Shown here: piece by piece, positions 9,933 through 18,064 of the stretch
How positions within the stretch are numbered: position 1 is the stretch's first letter
How the letters are laid out: each line of letters opens with the position of its first letter
Source of the DNA: Bizionia saleffrena
GTDB taxonomy: Bacteria; Bacteroidota; Bacteroidia; Flavobacteriales; Flavobacteriaceae
DNA length: 64,000 nt
NCBI RefSeq assembly: GCF_008086175.1
Contig: NZ_VSKM01000012.1
Span: 1 to 64,000 of the forward strand
Direction of reading: 5' to 3'
The notes under the pieces: model-generated
Databases searched by the model: none
Seen by the model: the letters and a program-made list of their open reading frames with translations, nothing else
What the model was told of the DNA's origin: nothing
Position numbers and translations under genes: made by a program

Positions 9933-10065
9933 ATTTAACGGCCCCGTGTATCGTACCTTATTTTTGATTAGCAACTAATTTAGCAAAAGAAAACGAACCA
10001 AAGAGAAATCTAGAGAGTTTTATAAGCAAACACAGAGCGAAAAGTTAATAAAAGAGGTGTTAAGT
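9933..10065 (-). repeat. divergent attC-like palindrome
   Basis: A 133-bp segment resembling the array sites at 17.9, 20.5 and 21.2 kb. The left core ends TTTAAC, followed by GTGTAT. It shares the internal string CTAATTTAGCAAA with the 17.9-kb site and has a similar AAAAC...AAATCT stretch. The right end reads AAGAGGTGTTAAG, matching the ACACGGTGTT arm. Spacing between the outer cores is the same as in the clear sites (132-133 bp). The stem is much weaker, so I treat it as a decayed site. Confidence 0.45.
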
Positions 10066-10356
10066 GATTGTTTTTCGTGTTTTTTATGTGAACGATTCTG
10101 TATTTACTTAACAAATGTTGGCGCGGTAATACACTAAAAAACAATGTTTTCTTAAAGCACTCCTTTTTCTTAAAATGATTTAGTGGAATACTTGTTTCCT
10201 CTAAAATTTTCTAGGCGTTATTTTTATATTTAGAAGTGTGATACCGGTTCTTTGAAAGGAATATACTTTTAAAATTAGACTTAAAGCCATTAACGATGAG
10301 GTTCAATTCCCAAGACTATCCCAAAGACCAGACTCATTTATTAAATAGGTGTTAAA

Positions 10357-11553
10357 TTGAGTGAAAATAGAGATAACTATATGATAGTAATTGATAAACC
10401 GTATGTTTCAGATTTTCTTATTAAAACTATTAAGGAAAATAATTATGAAATTGTGGCTACTGCTCAGGCGAAAAATATGATTGCTGATAAAAAGCTGAAT
10501 TGGATCACCGAGGAAGAAGCAAAAGATAGTTTAAAGAAGAATCCGGAAACCCCAATGTATACCAATTCTGAAAACACAATCAACTGGATTCAAAAGAATG
10601 TGGTTTCATTAAGCCTTCTCGATCAAATTGAAGTGTTCAAAAATAAAATCAAATTTAGAGAACTAATTAAAGAGTCTTTCCCCGATTATTTTTTTAAAGG
10701 AGTGAGATTTGAAGATCTGAGAAAACTTATTGTGGAAGAACTTAAATTCCCATTCATTATAAAACCTGCAGTTGGTTTTTCTAGTATCGCTGTGCACAAA
10801 GTCGATACTGCTGCAGAATGGCTACAAGTTTTAGATAAGATAGATTCTGAGAATAACCATTCTAAAGACCTATACCCTAAGGAAGTTTTAAATATATCAG
10901 AATTTATTATCGAAGAATATATAGCTGGAGACGAGTACGCAATTGATTGTTATTTCGATAATAAGGGAAAACCAGTGGTGCTTAATATTCTTCATCATAT
11001 ATTTTTATCTGATAAAGATGTAAGTGATAAGGTGTATTCAACTTCACAAGAAATAATACAAAAATACAAGAATGAGATAGAGGCTTTTCTGGGTATAATA
11101 GGGGAAAAAGCAAAACTAAAAAATTTCCCTGCTCACGTAGAATTAAGAATTGATAACAAAGGCATCATAAACCCTATTGAGGTAAATCCTTTAAGATTTG
11201 GAGGGTTTTGCACCACCGGAGATTTATCTTGGTATGCTTACGGGATTAATTCCTATGAGGCCTTTTTTCAATCTATAAAACCAGATTGGGAGACGATTTT
11301 TAAAACCAGAAAAGGTAAAAAGTATAGTATTATTGTTTTAGATAATAATTCGGGCATTGATGCAAGTGAAATAGAGTCCTTTGATTATGAGAAATTAGTA
11401 TTAGATTTTGAAAAACCTCTGGATCTAAGAAAAATTGCATTGAATGAATATTCAGTTTTCGGTTTTTTGTTCACTGAAACACAAAATGGAAACGAGAAAG
11501 AACTACTGGAAATTCTGGGTTCTGACTTAAAAAAATACATCAGACTTAAATAA
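10357..11553 (+). CDS. ATP-grasp domain protein
   Basis: A 398-aa ATP-grasp enzyme. The N-terminal pre-grasp part starts at YMIVIDKPYVSDFL. The ATP-grasp core (about 95-300) includes FPFIIKPAVGFSSIAVHKV (ATP-binding Lys and Gly-rich loop), FIIEEYIAGDEYAIDCYF, and the Mg-binding strand AHVELRIDNKGIINPIEVNPLRFGG. Members ligate a carboxylate to an amine or thiol using ATP; the substrates are unknown. The TTG at 10357 is a rare start type here. The in-frame ATG at 10381 (MIVIDKP) is at least as likely, giving 390 aa. It stands alone in a loose region. Confidence 0.85.
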   Translation: MSENRDNYMIVIDKPYVSDFLIKTIKENNYEIVATAQAKNMIADKKLNWITEEEAKDSLKKNPETPMYTNSENTINWIQKNVVSLSLLDQIEVFKNKIKFRELIKESFPDYFFKGVRFEDLRKLIVEELKFPFIIKPAVGFSSIAVHKVDTAAEWLQVLDKIDSENNHSKDLYPKEVLNISEFIIEEYIAGDEYAIDCYFDNKGKPVVLNILHHIFLSDKDVSDKVYSTSQEIIQKYKNEIEAFLGIIGEKAKLKNFPAHVELRIDNKGIINPIEVNPLRFGGFCTTGDLSWYAYGINSYEAFFQSIKPDWETIFKTRKGKKYSIIVLDNNSGIDASEIESFDYEKLVLDFEKPLDLRKIALNEYSVFGFLFTETQNGNEKELLEILGSDLKKYIRLK

Positions 11554-12004
11554 AAATAAAACCAGAAATTAAGTAATAACAAAACCAAACAACGTCAATT
11601 TTCTTAACACTTTAGACTTCAATACTAGTTGTGTTTTGGTGTAACATTCCGCGCGACGCGTACGATGGCTAAGGATAAAGAAGGGTAAATCGCTAGGTAA
11701 AGATATGTCATAAACTAAAAAGTTTACAAAATAATGAGGTGGTATTTAGCAAATAATACGGTAGTTGGGAGGGAAGCGATAACGGGCAAACGGCAATTAG
11801 CGAGGCCTTAGTTAAGATTTTGGCTACTTATAGAGTCGCATTATAGCGAGAGGATTCCAATTGCCCAAAGTCTAATTCTTAGAACGAGCAAAACCATTAT
11901 ATGGTTAGAGGAGTTATTTTATTATTGAACGGTCGTAAATAGCTTGACTTAAATTTGTTTCGAGAAGAGCAGGTGTAAGAGGTGGTTTGAGACGCACGCT
12001 ATTA
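11554..12004. other. intergenic spacer, mostly unrecognised
   Basis: About 450 bp without a credible ORF. Around 11973-12000 there is a short stretch (GGTGGTTTGAGA) like the domain V-VI junction of the nearby group II introns. It is too short to call. Confidence 0.35.
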
Positions 12005-12973
12005 CTATTTATGGTTGGAGAGGTTTGTTTGATAAGCATAGATGTCATTTATTTTAGAATTAAATAGTTTCATAAAACGTGGAGGGAATTCATCCCTTAA
12101 ACAGACTGTTTTACCTGTAAATGGATGTGTGAAGCTTAATGAATATGCATGTAAATACAACCCCTTACCGCGTAAAATTAAAGGTTCAATCCCGTATGCT
12201 GCATCCCCTAATATGGGAGTGTTAATGCTGGCCAAATGTTTACGCAATTGATGCCTTCTACCCGTTTGAGGTTTTAATTTCACTAAGTTGAGATGGCCGA
12301 ATCTTTGCGAGGAAACGGTTTCGAGTAGATTGTAATACGATAGTGATTTTTTACCGTCAATTTCTGAAGTGATACTTCCTGCCTTTTTCATTTTACCAAT
12401 AGTAACGGCATAATATACTTTGTAAACCGTTTTGTCCTCAAACATTTTATTTAAAGCACGAATACTACTACTCGTTTTTCCAACCAATAAAACACCTGTG
12501 GTCGCATAGTCTAATCGATGCACGGGCTGAGGTTTAGTAGCATCTGGAAGCGTGCTTTGTTTAATATTTTGAGGTAATGCATTGGCAATAGTTTTAAAAC
12601 TATTACCGCTCACTACTATGCCCGCAGGTTTATGGAGTAGTGCTAAATAATCATCTTCGAATAAAACGTTAAGTTGAAATATCAATTTCTTATGCGGTGT
12701 AACTTCTTTTGGAATAGATAAAGTTAAGCAGTCACCCCCGTTTATTACTGTAGCGGAAGTCGCAATAACAGCGTTAACCGTAATAAATTTTTTCTTTAGT
12801 GCTTTTTTTAGCGCCGATTTCGTAATCGCAGCAATGAATAGGCCAACACCATATTCCTGCAGTCGCATTGGAGCGGATATTTCAGGAACAATATGTGTTT
12901 CTTTTAGATTGATTGTGGGTTTGATTTTTGTTAATGTTTCTGTTTTAAAATAAATAGTGTCTTCGTTGCGCAC
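12005..12973 (-). CDS. RluA-family pseudouridine synthase with S4 domain
   Basis: A 322-aa enzyme. An S4-like RNA-binding segment (about 35-95, LKKALKKKFITVNAVIA) precedes the catalytic domain. That domain carries LALLHKPAGIVVSGN, the catalytic PVHRLDYATTG (Asp155), GRRHQLRKHLASI and GDAAYG. It isomerises uridine in structured RNA; the target cannot be assigned. The longest frame starts with GTG at 12973; the ATG of MRLQEYG (residue 36) is an alternative start just before the S4 part. Second RluA-type gene within 5 kb, not closely similar to the first. Confidence 0.87.
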   Translation of the reverse strand: MRNEDTIYFKTETLTKIKPTINLKETHIVPEISAPMRLQEYGVGLFIAAITKSALKKALKKKFITVNAVIATSATVINGGDCLTLSIPKEVTPHKKLIFQLNVLFEDDYLALLHKPAGIVVSGNSFKTIANALPQNIKQSTLPDATKPQPVHRLDYATTGVLLVGKTSSSIRALNKMFEDKTVYKVYYAVTIGKMKKAGSITSEIDGKKSLSYYNLLETVSSQRFGHLNLVKLKPQTGRRHQLRKHLASINTPILGDAAYGIEPLILRGKGLYLHAYSLSFTHPFTGKTVCLRDEFPPRFMKLFNSKINDIYAYQTNLSNHK

Positions 12974-13334
12974 GTAAGATACTCAATAGAATTCCGATGG
13001 CTAGTATAGATTTTAATTAGTCTAAAATATAAGGCTTATTTTTAAGTGGTGTTACTATTTTTTTTCTGCATACCCGTAAAATGTCGCAACGGTTACCGCC
13101 TTATTTTTATCTGCAATAGATAAATAATTTGTTGTATTTAAGAGTTTTAAATTAGGGGTTACCATTTATTTCTATTGAAATTCTGGCGAGATAATTCTTG
13201 AAATTTGAATACCGTTTTCTTTATTTTGAATAGTAAAATAGACCTCCGAGTTTATAGGAGCTAAATTTCCAGACAAGAGGTTACAAAACAGATGACGGAT
13301 AACGTAAACAACACACAAATTGTGATTTGCTTTT

Positions 13335-13412
13335 AGAAGACCCGTAAGTGCGGTGGTTTTGAGAGGTGTGCTGGCAATAACTCGATTATTGGTAATGTTC
13401 GCTGTACTAAAT
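13335..13412 (+). mobile_element. group II intron 3'-end remnant (domains V-VI)
   Basis: This 78-bp stretch aligns with the 3' ends of the two introns at 17.1 and 19.9 kb. Shared pieces include AGACCCGTA, CGGTGGT, TGAGAGG, CTGGCAAT and TCGATT, in the same order and spacing. The rest of the intron is gone. A 9-bp inverted repeat (AAATGTAAA / TTTACATTT) follows at 13409-13451. The whole 12974-13476 spacer holds no gene. Probably an old insertion of the same intron family. Confidence 0.5.
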
Positions 13413-13476
13413 GTAAAGTTTGTTTGTCTAATTGTGATATTTGTTTTACATTTGTTGACAACAAAATTATAATATT

Positions 13477-13953
13477 ATGAAAGTAAATTTTTTATTTCCT
13501 AATAAATTCAAAAAAACGGGTTGGTTTTTACTTATTCCTTCGGCAATTTTAGGTTTCATAACACTTAAATATGAGTACGAACCAAACTTTTTAGATTTTG
13601 ATATCCCTGCAGTTTTTATAGATGACTTATTTAAGTATAAACAGCTACTAGGAATGGTTAAGAATAATATTCTCAATGAAATCTTTGGAATTTTAATTAT
13701 TATTAGTTCTTTACTTGTTGCTTTCTCTAAAGAAAAATTAGAGGATGAATATATATCCAAAATTAGGCTAGAGTCTCTGGTTTGGGCTGTTTATGTTAAC
13801 TACGGAATTCTTTTGTTTGCGTTTTTGTTTATCTTCGATTTTTCTTTTTTATGGGTCATGATATTCAATATGTTTACGGTATTAATCTTTTTCATAATTA
13901 GATTTAATTGGCAAATTTCAAAACTTAAAAAATCAGCTTATTATGAAGAATAG
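13477..13953 (+). CDS. predicted membrane protein, partner of downstream HTH gene
   Basis: A 158-aa protein with four hydrophobic segments (about residues 15-35, 60-80, 102-120 and 122-142) and a basic C-terminus. I do not recognise a named family. Its stop overlaps the start of the small XRE-type regulator by 11 bp, so the two are translationally coupled. In other bacteria such membrane-protein/YozG-like HTH pairs are common, and the regulator is thought to control the membrane protein; that role is inferred. Confidence 0.75.
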   Translation: MKVNFLFPNKFKKTGWFLLIPSAILGFITLKYEYEPNFLDFDIPAVFIDDLFKYKQLLGMVKNNILNEIFGILIIISSLLVAFSKEKLEDEYISKIRLESLVWAVYVNYGILLFAFLFIFDFSFLWVMIFNMFTVLIFFIIRFNWQISKLKKSAYYEE

Positions 13954-14149
13954 TATCAAAGTAGAAAGAGCAAAAAAAAATATCACTCAAGCCGATTTAG
14001 CTAAATTGGCAAAAGTGAGTAGGCAGACAATTAATGCTATGGAATTAGGTAAATATGTTCCCTCAACAGTTTTGGCACTAAGATTAGCGCAACTATTTGA
14101 CGTCGAAATAAGCAAAATATTTACGCTGGAAGATTCAGATTGGGTTTAA
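13943..14149 (+). CDS. small XRE-family HTH regulator (YozG-like)
   Basis: A 68-aa helix-turn-helix protein: KVERAKKNITQADLAKLAKVSRQTINAMELGKYVPS forms the whole DNA-binding domain, with the recognition helix at SRQTINAME. The C-terminus (FDVEISKIFTLED) is typical of the short YozG/Xre regulators. It overlaps the preceding membrane-protein gene by 11 bp. Probably an autoregulator of this two-gene unit. Confidence 0.85.
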   Translation: MKNSIKVERAKKNITQADLAKLAKVSRQTINAMELGKYVPSTVLALRLAQLFDVEISKIFTLEDSDWV

Positions 14150-14264
14150 TATGCATTACCGTCAGCGTTTTTGTATAGGGTTTGTTGGTAGGTTGTATGT
14201 CCAGACTCTTCGTAGTAAAAATAGAGGCTTGCAATTAAGCAGCGACCCTAATTTAAGTAAATAT

Positions 14265-14455
<191 letters not shown>

Positions 14456-14486
14456 TGTCAGAAGCCTTTTAACAGATTTGTATTTT

Positions 14487-15199
14487 TTATATGAATTCTA
14501 TTAACTTTATTTTCGCGTCTTTCCTGGCTTTAAAATCTCCTTCGTTAGTGCCTCCAAATTCATATTCGTAGTCCTTTCCATCAACGTTAATTGTTTCAGT
14601 TCTAAAATTTGAATTTACCTCTGGGTTATTTGAAATTAAATGTCCGGCATTTTCATATTTTATATTCTGAAAAGAATGCTTAAAATTATTTTCTTTTAAC
14701 CGTTGTTCTATTATATCAGCCATTATTAATGAGGGCCAAACCTTATCATCACTTCCGGAAAGAAGCAGAATAGGACCATTAATTTTTTCCGCTTTAATAG
14801 TTGCTTTATTTACTAAATCCGTTTTCGATAAACCATTTTCCAATATTCTAGTAATTTAATTTTACCCGAGTCGTTTCCAGAAATTTTATCCATAGGCACA
14901 TACGGAATGTCAATTCCGTTATATTTTCAGCTTGGTTTCAATTGATTTGAATTATAGGGTAAAATAGTATTTGACCAAGAAATCGAACGTGTTGAATACG
15001 CAACAACTCCGCTTACAATTTCTGGGAATGTTGAAGCAATCACTAATGCTAATTCTACATTTCTTGATGCTCCCATTGTAATAATTTTTTCAGGGTTAAC
15101 TGATTTCCTAACCACTTGATTGCAGTTTCAAAGTATTCTAAATTAATTTCTTCTAATAGTTTTGGTAAACCTTCTTTTCGCGTATATGGCAATTGTTTT
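14487..15199 (-). pseudogene. broken alpha/beta hydrolase (BAAT/acyl-CoA thioesterase C-terminal type)
   Basis: Several minus-strand frames together encode an alpha/beta hydrolase of the BAAT C-terminal family. The order is LPYTRKEGLPKLLEEINLEYF and KWLGNQ; then, after a shift, NPEKIITMGASRNVELALVIAS (degraded nucleophile elbow, GASRN for GxSxG) up to YSTRSISW; then a broken middle (IPYVPMDKISGND); then a long C-terminal piece, INGPILLLSGSDDKVWPS with the acid Asp and NAGHLISN with the catalytic His. At least three frame changes and stops are present. The 5' end is missing where the IS3 element begins. It may be a leftover array cassette, since its 3' side touches a decayed intron. Confidence 0.75.
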
Positions 15200-15244
15200 G
15201 CCCCCTATAAAACAAGAGTATTCTTTTAAATTTCGTTAGTTAAA

Positions 15245-16141
15245 TTATGCTGTTAATTTATTCATTAAAATTAGGTGTTTGTCAGCGTTCCATTTTTCCA
15301 TTGGTGTTATTCTTCCCAATAGTCCGTGTAGCCTTTCGTTGTTGTAAAACAGCACATAATCTTTAAGGATTTTTTCTATTTCTCCAAAGGTTCTATATTC
15401 AAATCTCTGAAAAATTTCTTTCTTTAAAATGCCGTGATAGGCTTCTATATGAGCATTTTCTTCTGGTGTTGCGATGTGAGTAAACTCTTGAGCCACACCT
15501 ATTATTGCTAGATATTCTCTTACATTTTTTGCAATAAACTGACTCCCGTTATCACTTCTAATCACTACATTATTAGGATATTGATAGTGCCTAAATAATT
15601 CAGATAGCAATCTTATCACTTGAGCTTGTTTAATTGAAAAAGCAAAAAGGTCTATTAATATTCTTCGCGTATGAACATCTATAACAGATAAAAGGTAAGC
15701 GTTTTTACCAGCACTGGGAATCCAAACCATCTTTATATCCATTTCTAGACAATCAAAAGGTTTTACGGTCATTACTTTTCTGAATTTAACAAACTTACGT
15801 CCAGAACCGCTCCTGTCAATACGGTCTTCCAACTTCAATAGGTTCGCTTCTTTCATTATTCTATATAGTTTCTTGTGGTTTATTGTATAACCGTCCCGAG
15901 TCAAATAAGCAGTCATTAATCTATAGCCACAATCTATAAAAGGATGACGTAATATGGTCTTTACAGATTCAATAACAACAGCCTGGGTTACTAATCCATT
16001 CTTACTATGATAGGTAAATCTACTTGGCTTGTTTCCTTTTTTACCTAAGCTTGGCTTGCGATAATAACTGCTGTGAACCATTCCTGCCATATCGATTATC
16101 TTAGTTTTACTGATTTTATATTTCTTAAAAATAGTATCCAC
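15245..16141 (-). CDS. IS3-family transposase OrfB (DDE integrase)
   Basis: A 298-aa rve-type DDE transposase. An N-terminal HTH_21 region (GYRLMTAYLTRDGYTINHKKLYRIM) precedes the catalytic core: first Asp in CLEMDIKMVWIP, second in VVIRSDNGSQF, Glu in THIATPEENAHIEAYHG. The C-terminal FYNNERLHGLLG is typical of IS3. The own start would be a GTG at 16141 overlapping the stop of OrfA. More likely it is made as an OrfAB fusion by -1 frameshifting at the A6G run upstream. Confidence 0.9.
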   Translation of the reverse strand: MDTIFKKYKISKTKIIDMAGMVHSSYYRKPSLGKKGNKPSRFTYHSKNGLVTQAVVIESVKTILRHPFIDCGYRLMTAYLTRDGYTINHKKLYRIMKEANLLKLEDRIDRSGSGRKFVKFRKVMTVKPFDCLEMDIKMVWIPSAGKNAYLLSVIDVHTRRILIDLFAFSIKQAQVIRLLSELFRHYQYPNNVVIRSDNGSQFIAKNVREYLAIIGVAQEFTHIATPEENAHIEAYHGILKKEIFQRFEYRTFGEIEKILKDYVLFYNNERLHGLLGRITPMEKWNADKHLILMNKLTA

Positions 16142-16452
16142 TAAATCTTTTTTGGATCTGATGTCCCAAACTTTTTCTTTAAAAGTTCACGCTGGACTTC
16201 TAGCTCAATTTCCTTGTTACTTAATAGCTTACGAAGTATTCTGTTTTCCTCTTCTGCTTGCTTTAACTCTTTACTACGTGCGTCATAGGTGACTTTTAAG
16301 CCAGACACGCCTTGGGTATCATATTTCTTCCTCCAATTGTAAAAAGTTCCCGTACTAACCTTGTATTTACGACAGGCTTCAACAATTCCTAATTCTTCAG
16401 ATGAGGATAGAATTTCTAGCTTTTCTTCTAAACTCCATTTCTTATATTTCAT
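16141..16452 (-). CDS. IS3-family transposase OrfA (HTH, leucine zipper)
   Basis: A 103-aa protein with an N-terminal helix-turn-helix (WSLEEKLEILSSSEELGIVE to TGTFYNWRKKY) and a C-terminal coiled coil (LKQAEEENRILRKLL). It binds the IS ends and, by frameshift, provides the N-terminus of the OrfAB transposase. It ends GTSDPKKI-stop, with the slippery run inside the PKK codons. Confidence 0.9.
   Translation of the reverse strand: MKYKKWSLEEKLEILSSSEELGIVEACRKYKVSTGTFYNWRKKYDTQGVSGLKVTYDARSKELKQAEEENRILRKLLSNKEIELEVQRELLKKKFGTSDPKKI
16147..16153 (-). promoter_or_regulatory. A-AAA-AAG programmed -1 frameshift site
   Basis: The minus strand reads CCA AAA AAG ATT TAG at the end of OrfA. Slipping one base back gives AAA AAA GAT TTA GTG, which is open into OrfB. 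This is the canonical slippery heptamer of IS3 elements, so it produces the OrfAB fusion. Confidence 0.8.
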
Positions 16453-16516
16453 ATCTCAAAGGTATTAATTGAAATTTAAAATAGCACTCCGAACTTATTA
16501 GGGGCTAAACTAGTGT

Positions 16517-17163
16517 GTTTGCCCAGTATGGGCATCTTTAACTTACAGCAAAGTAAGTAATTAATCTATAGGGTGCAAGTCCCTTATGCGCTGGGGTAAC
16601 GCCTAGAAGCATTAGTAAGTCGCAAGGGTGGTAACTGCAAAGTTACATCTGAAGAAAGCGAAATACAGCGTATTCACGAATACAGAAAAAATATAAAAGA
16701 GAATGAGTAAACTACAAAACTCGGTACTGACGAACAGAAACCGTATACAGAGGCCTATTTATTCGGGTAAGCAACCACATCATTGCAACGCCCAAAGAGT
16801 ATCAAAAGGGTAAGTAGGTAGATACGGCAGGGATTGAGTGAAAGAAGATGTCATTACCTGGGGAGATCTCCAAAGTTACGAGTTGGCCTATTGGAGAAGT
16901 CAGCAGAAGTCATAGTACTTAAGGGAAACGAGGTGGGAGAAAAAGCCCATAGGACTCACAATTAAGGAAGGACGGAACAACGTTCTCTATTAAATTCGCA
17001 TAGGAGCAAATTTTTGTAGCCTATGCTTAAAATAGTAGGTAGCTTCAATTGGTGTAAAGAGCAATTGTTGAGATGAACGTTGAACCGCCGTATACGAGAC
17101 CCGTACGTACGGTGGTGTGAGAGGCGCACTGGCAATCATTCGATTGTCAGCCGTCTACTCGAT
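16517..17163 (+). mobile_element. ORF-less group II intron inserted in an attC-like core
   Basis: A 647-bp intron closely matching the RT-bearing copy at 18065 over its first ~350 bp (domain I) and its last ~80 bp (domains V-VI), but with a short domain IV and no reverse transcriptase. It begins GTTTGCCCAG (GTGTG in the other copy) and ends CTACTCGAT. In the domain VI outer stem GAGAGGCG pairs with CGTCT-A-CTC, leaving the branch-point A bulged 7 nt from the end. An extra ~50 bp in domain I is absent from the other copy. 5' flank GTGT and 3' flank TGGCAAC together restore GTTGGCA, the core of the LprI cassette. It could be mobilised in trans by the neighbour's RT. The 5' side is cut short by the IS3 element. 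Confidence 0.8.
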
Positions 17164-17176
17164 TGGCAACTGGCTT

Positions 17177-17911
17177 TTATTCTTCACTAAATTCAAACCA
17201 TTTCTTTTCCATATAAACTGTATCAATTAATGTCCCTTTTTTTAGAATGGCAATTTTCATAAACTCATTTTCAGTTGATAAATACTTTAATTTTATATTA
17301 TTCATTGATTGAGTATGGTAGTATGAACCATATTTGCAATTGTAAGGATTGTCCTCAACATCTTTTGTGAATACTGAAATTAAAATCAATTTTTTTGATA
17401 AACTATCTTTTTCTTGATAACCAAAGATTTTGATTTCGCTATTTATATTTTGAGGTATCCAAATTGTACTATCTTTTTCAATGTATGCTTTTGAATAATA
17501 AGTTGGGTCTAATTCATATTTTGATTTAACTGAACCTGAACATACATCGCCTTCCTCAATTCCATCTAACCAAATTTTTAATTTTTCAGTTCGCTCTTCA
17601 GTTAACTTTCCCAAAAAATAGGAAACACACATTGGAAAGACGCTACCATATTCCACTCGTTTGTCTTCAGCTGGGAATTTCATTTCCAATTCCGCATCTC
17701 TGTAAGAAATCCAAATTCTTTGCGTTTTTTTAAGTCGCTCAATAAAAATCGAGTCAGTTTTATATTCAGTTATTATTTTTTGGTAAACGTTGTTTAGTTC
17801 AGCATCTGCTTTTCTAAATTCGTTATTCGCTTCATCATTCATTTCCGATTGAGTTTGCGAAAAACAAGTCAAATTAAAAGTCAGAAATAATATAAATAGT
17901 ATTCGATTCAT
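17177..17911 (-). CDS. LprI-like (DUF1311) periplasmic protein, array cassette 4
   Basis: A 244-aa protein with a signal peptide (FILFLTFNLTCFSQ) and an N-terminal DUF1311/LprI-type domain. The domain has MNDEANNEFRKADAELNNVYQKI and RLKKTQRIWISYRDAE, typical of lysozyme-inhibitor LprI-like proteins, with a Cys in FPMCVSYF. The C-terminal half (about 140-244) is beta-rich and unassigned. The cysteine in LTCFSQ may make it a lipoprotein. The gene is the only ORF of cassette 4. The cassette starts at core GTTGGCA (17945-17939, minus) and ends at the intron-split core at 17168. The family suggests an envelope function; lysozyme inhibition is not proven. Confidence 0.75.
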   Translation of the reverse strand: MNRILFILFLTFNLTCFSQTQSEMNDEANNEFRKADAELNNVYQKIITEYKTDSIFIERLKKTQRIWISYRDAELEMKFPAEDKRVEYGSVFPMCVSYFLGKLTEERTEKLKIWLDGIEEGDVCSGSVKSKYELDPTYYSKAYIEKDSTIWIPQNINSEIKIFGYQEKDSLSKKLILISVFTKDVEDNPYNCKYGSYYHTQSMNNIKLKYLSTENEFMKIAILKKGTLIDTVYMEKKWFEFSEE

Positions 17912-17938
17912 TTTTCAGCGTTCTGTTTTTTAGCTTGT

Positions 17939-18064
17939 TGCCAACGTTGTTGTGTATGATTAGTGGCGTGTTTAAGCACCTAATTTAGCAAATAAAAACT
18001 GAATAGAAAATCTGCAAGGATTTTCGTAAGTAGGCGATAACCAGCCATTAATTATACACGGTGT
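17939..18064 (-). repeat. attC-like site S1 (split by the group II intron)
   Basis: An imperfect palindrome of 126 bp plus 5 bp beyond the intron (19938-19942). Outer arms: TGCCAACGTTGTTGTGTAT on the left and TTATACACGGTGT + TATCT on the right. Inner hairpin: GAAAATCT-GCA-AGGATTTTC. Read on the minus strand, its first core is AGATAAC and its last is GTTGGCA. The first core matches the start of cassette 3 (GTTATCT at 20522-20516), and the last opens cassette 4. Length and nested-arm layout match integron attC sites. Confidence 0.75.

Larger units (their letters stand above)
15200..16505 (-). mobile_element. IS3-family insertion sequence
   Basis: A ~1306-bp element with two overlapping transposase genes on the minus strand. 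The ends are imperfect inverted repeats: left from 15200 (GCCCCCTATAA), right read inward from 16505 (GCCCCTAATAA). About 26 of the first 36 positions match, including a shared TTTTAAATTTC block. I see no clear target duplication. The left flank is the hydrolase pseudogene and the right flank is the first group II intron only 11 bp away, so a deletion probably accompanied or followed insertion. Confidence 0.85.

Noticed and set aside
11973-12000. Short match to the intron domain V-VI junction (GGTGGTTTGAGA)
   Set aside because: Less than 30 bp with gaps and no following domain VI hairpin; could be chance.
13409-13451. AAATGTAAA/TTTACATTT inverted repeat upstream of the membrane-protein gene as an operator
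   Set aside because: Possible HTH operator, but a long 25-bp loop and the adjacent intron relic make chance or decay equally likely.
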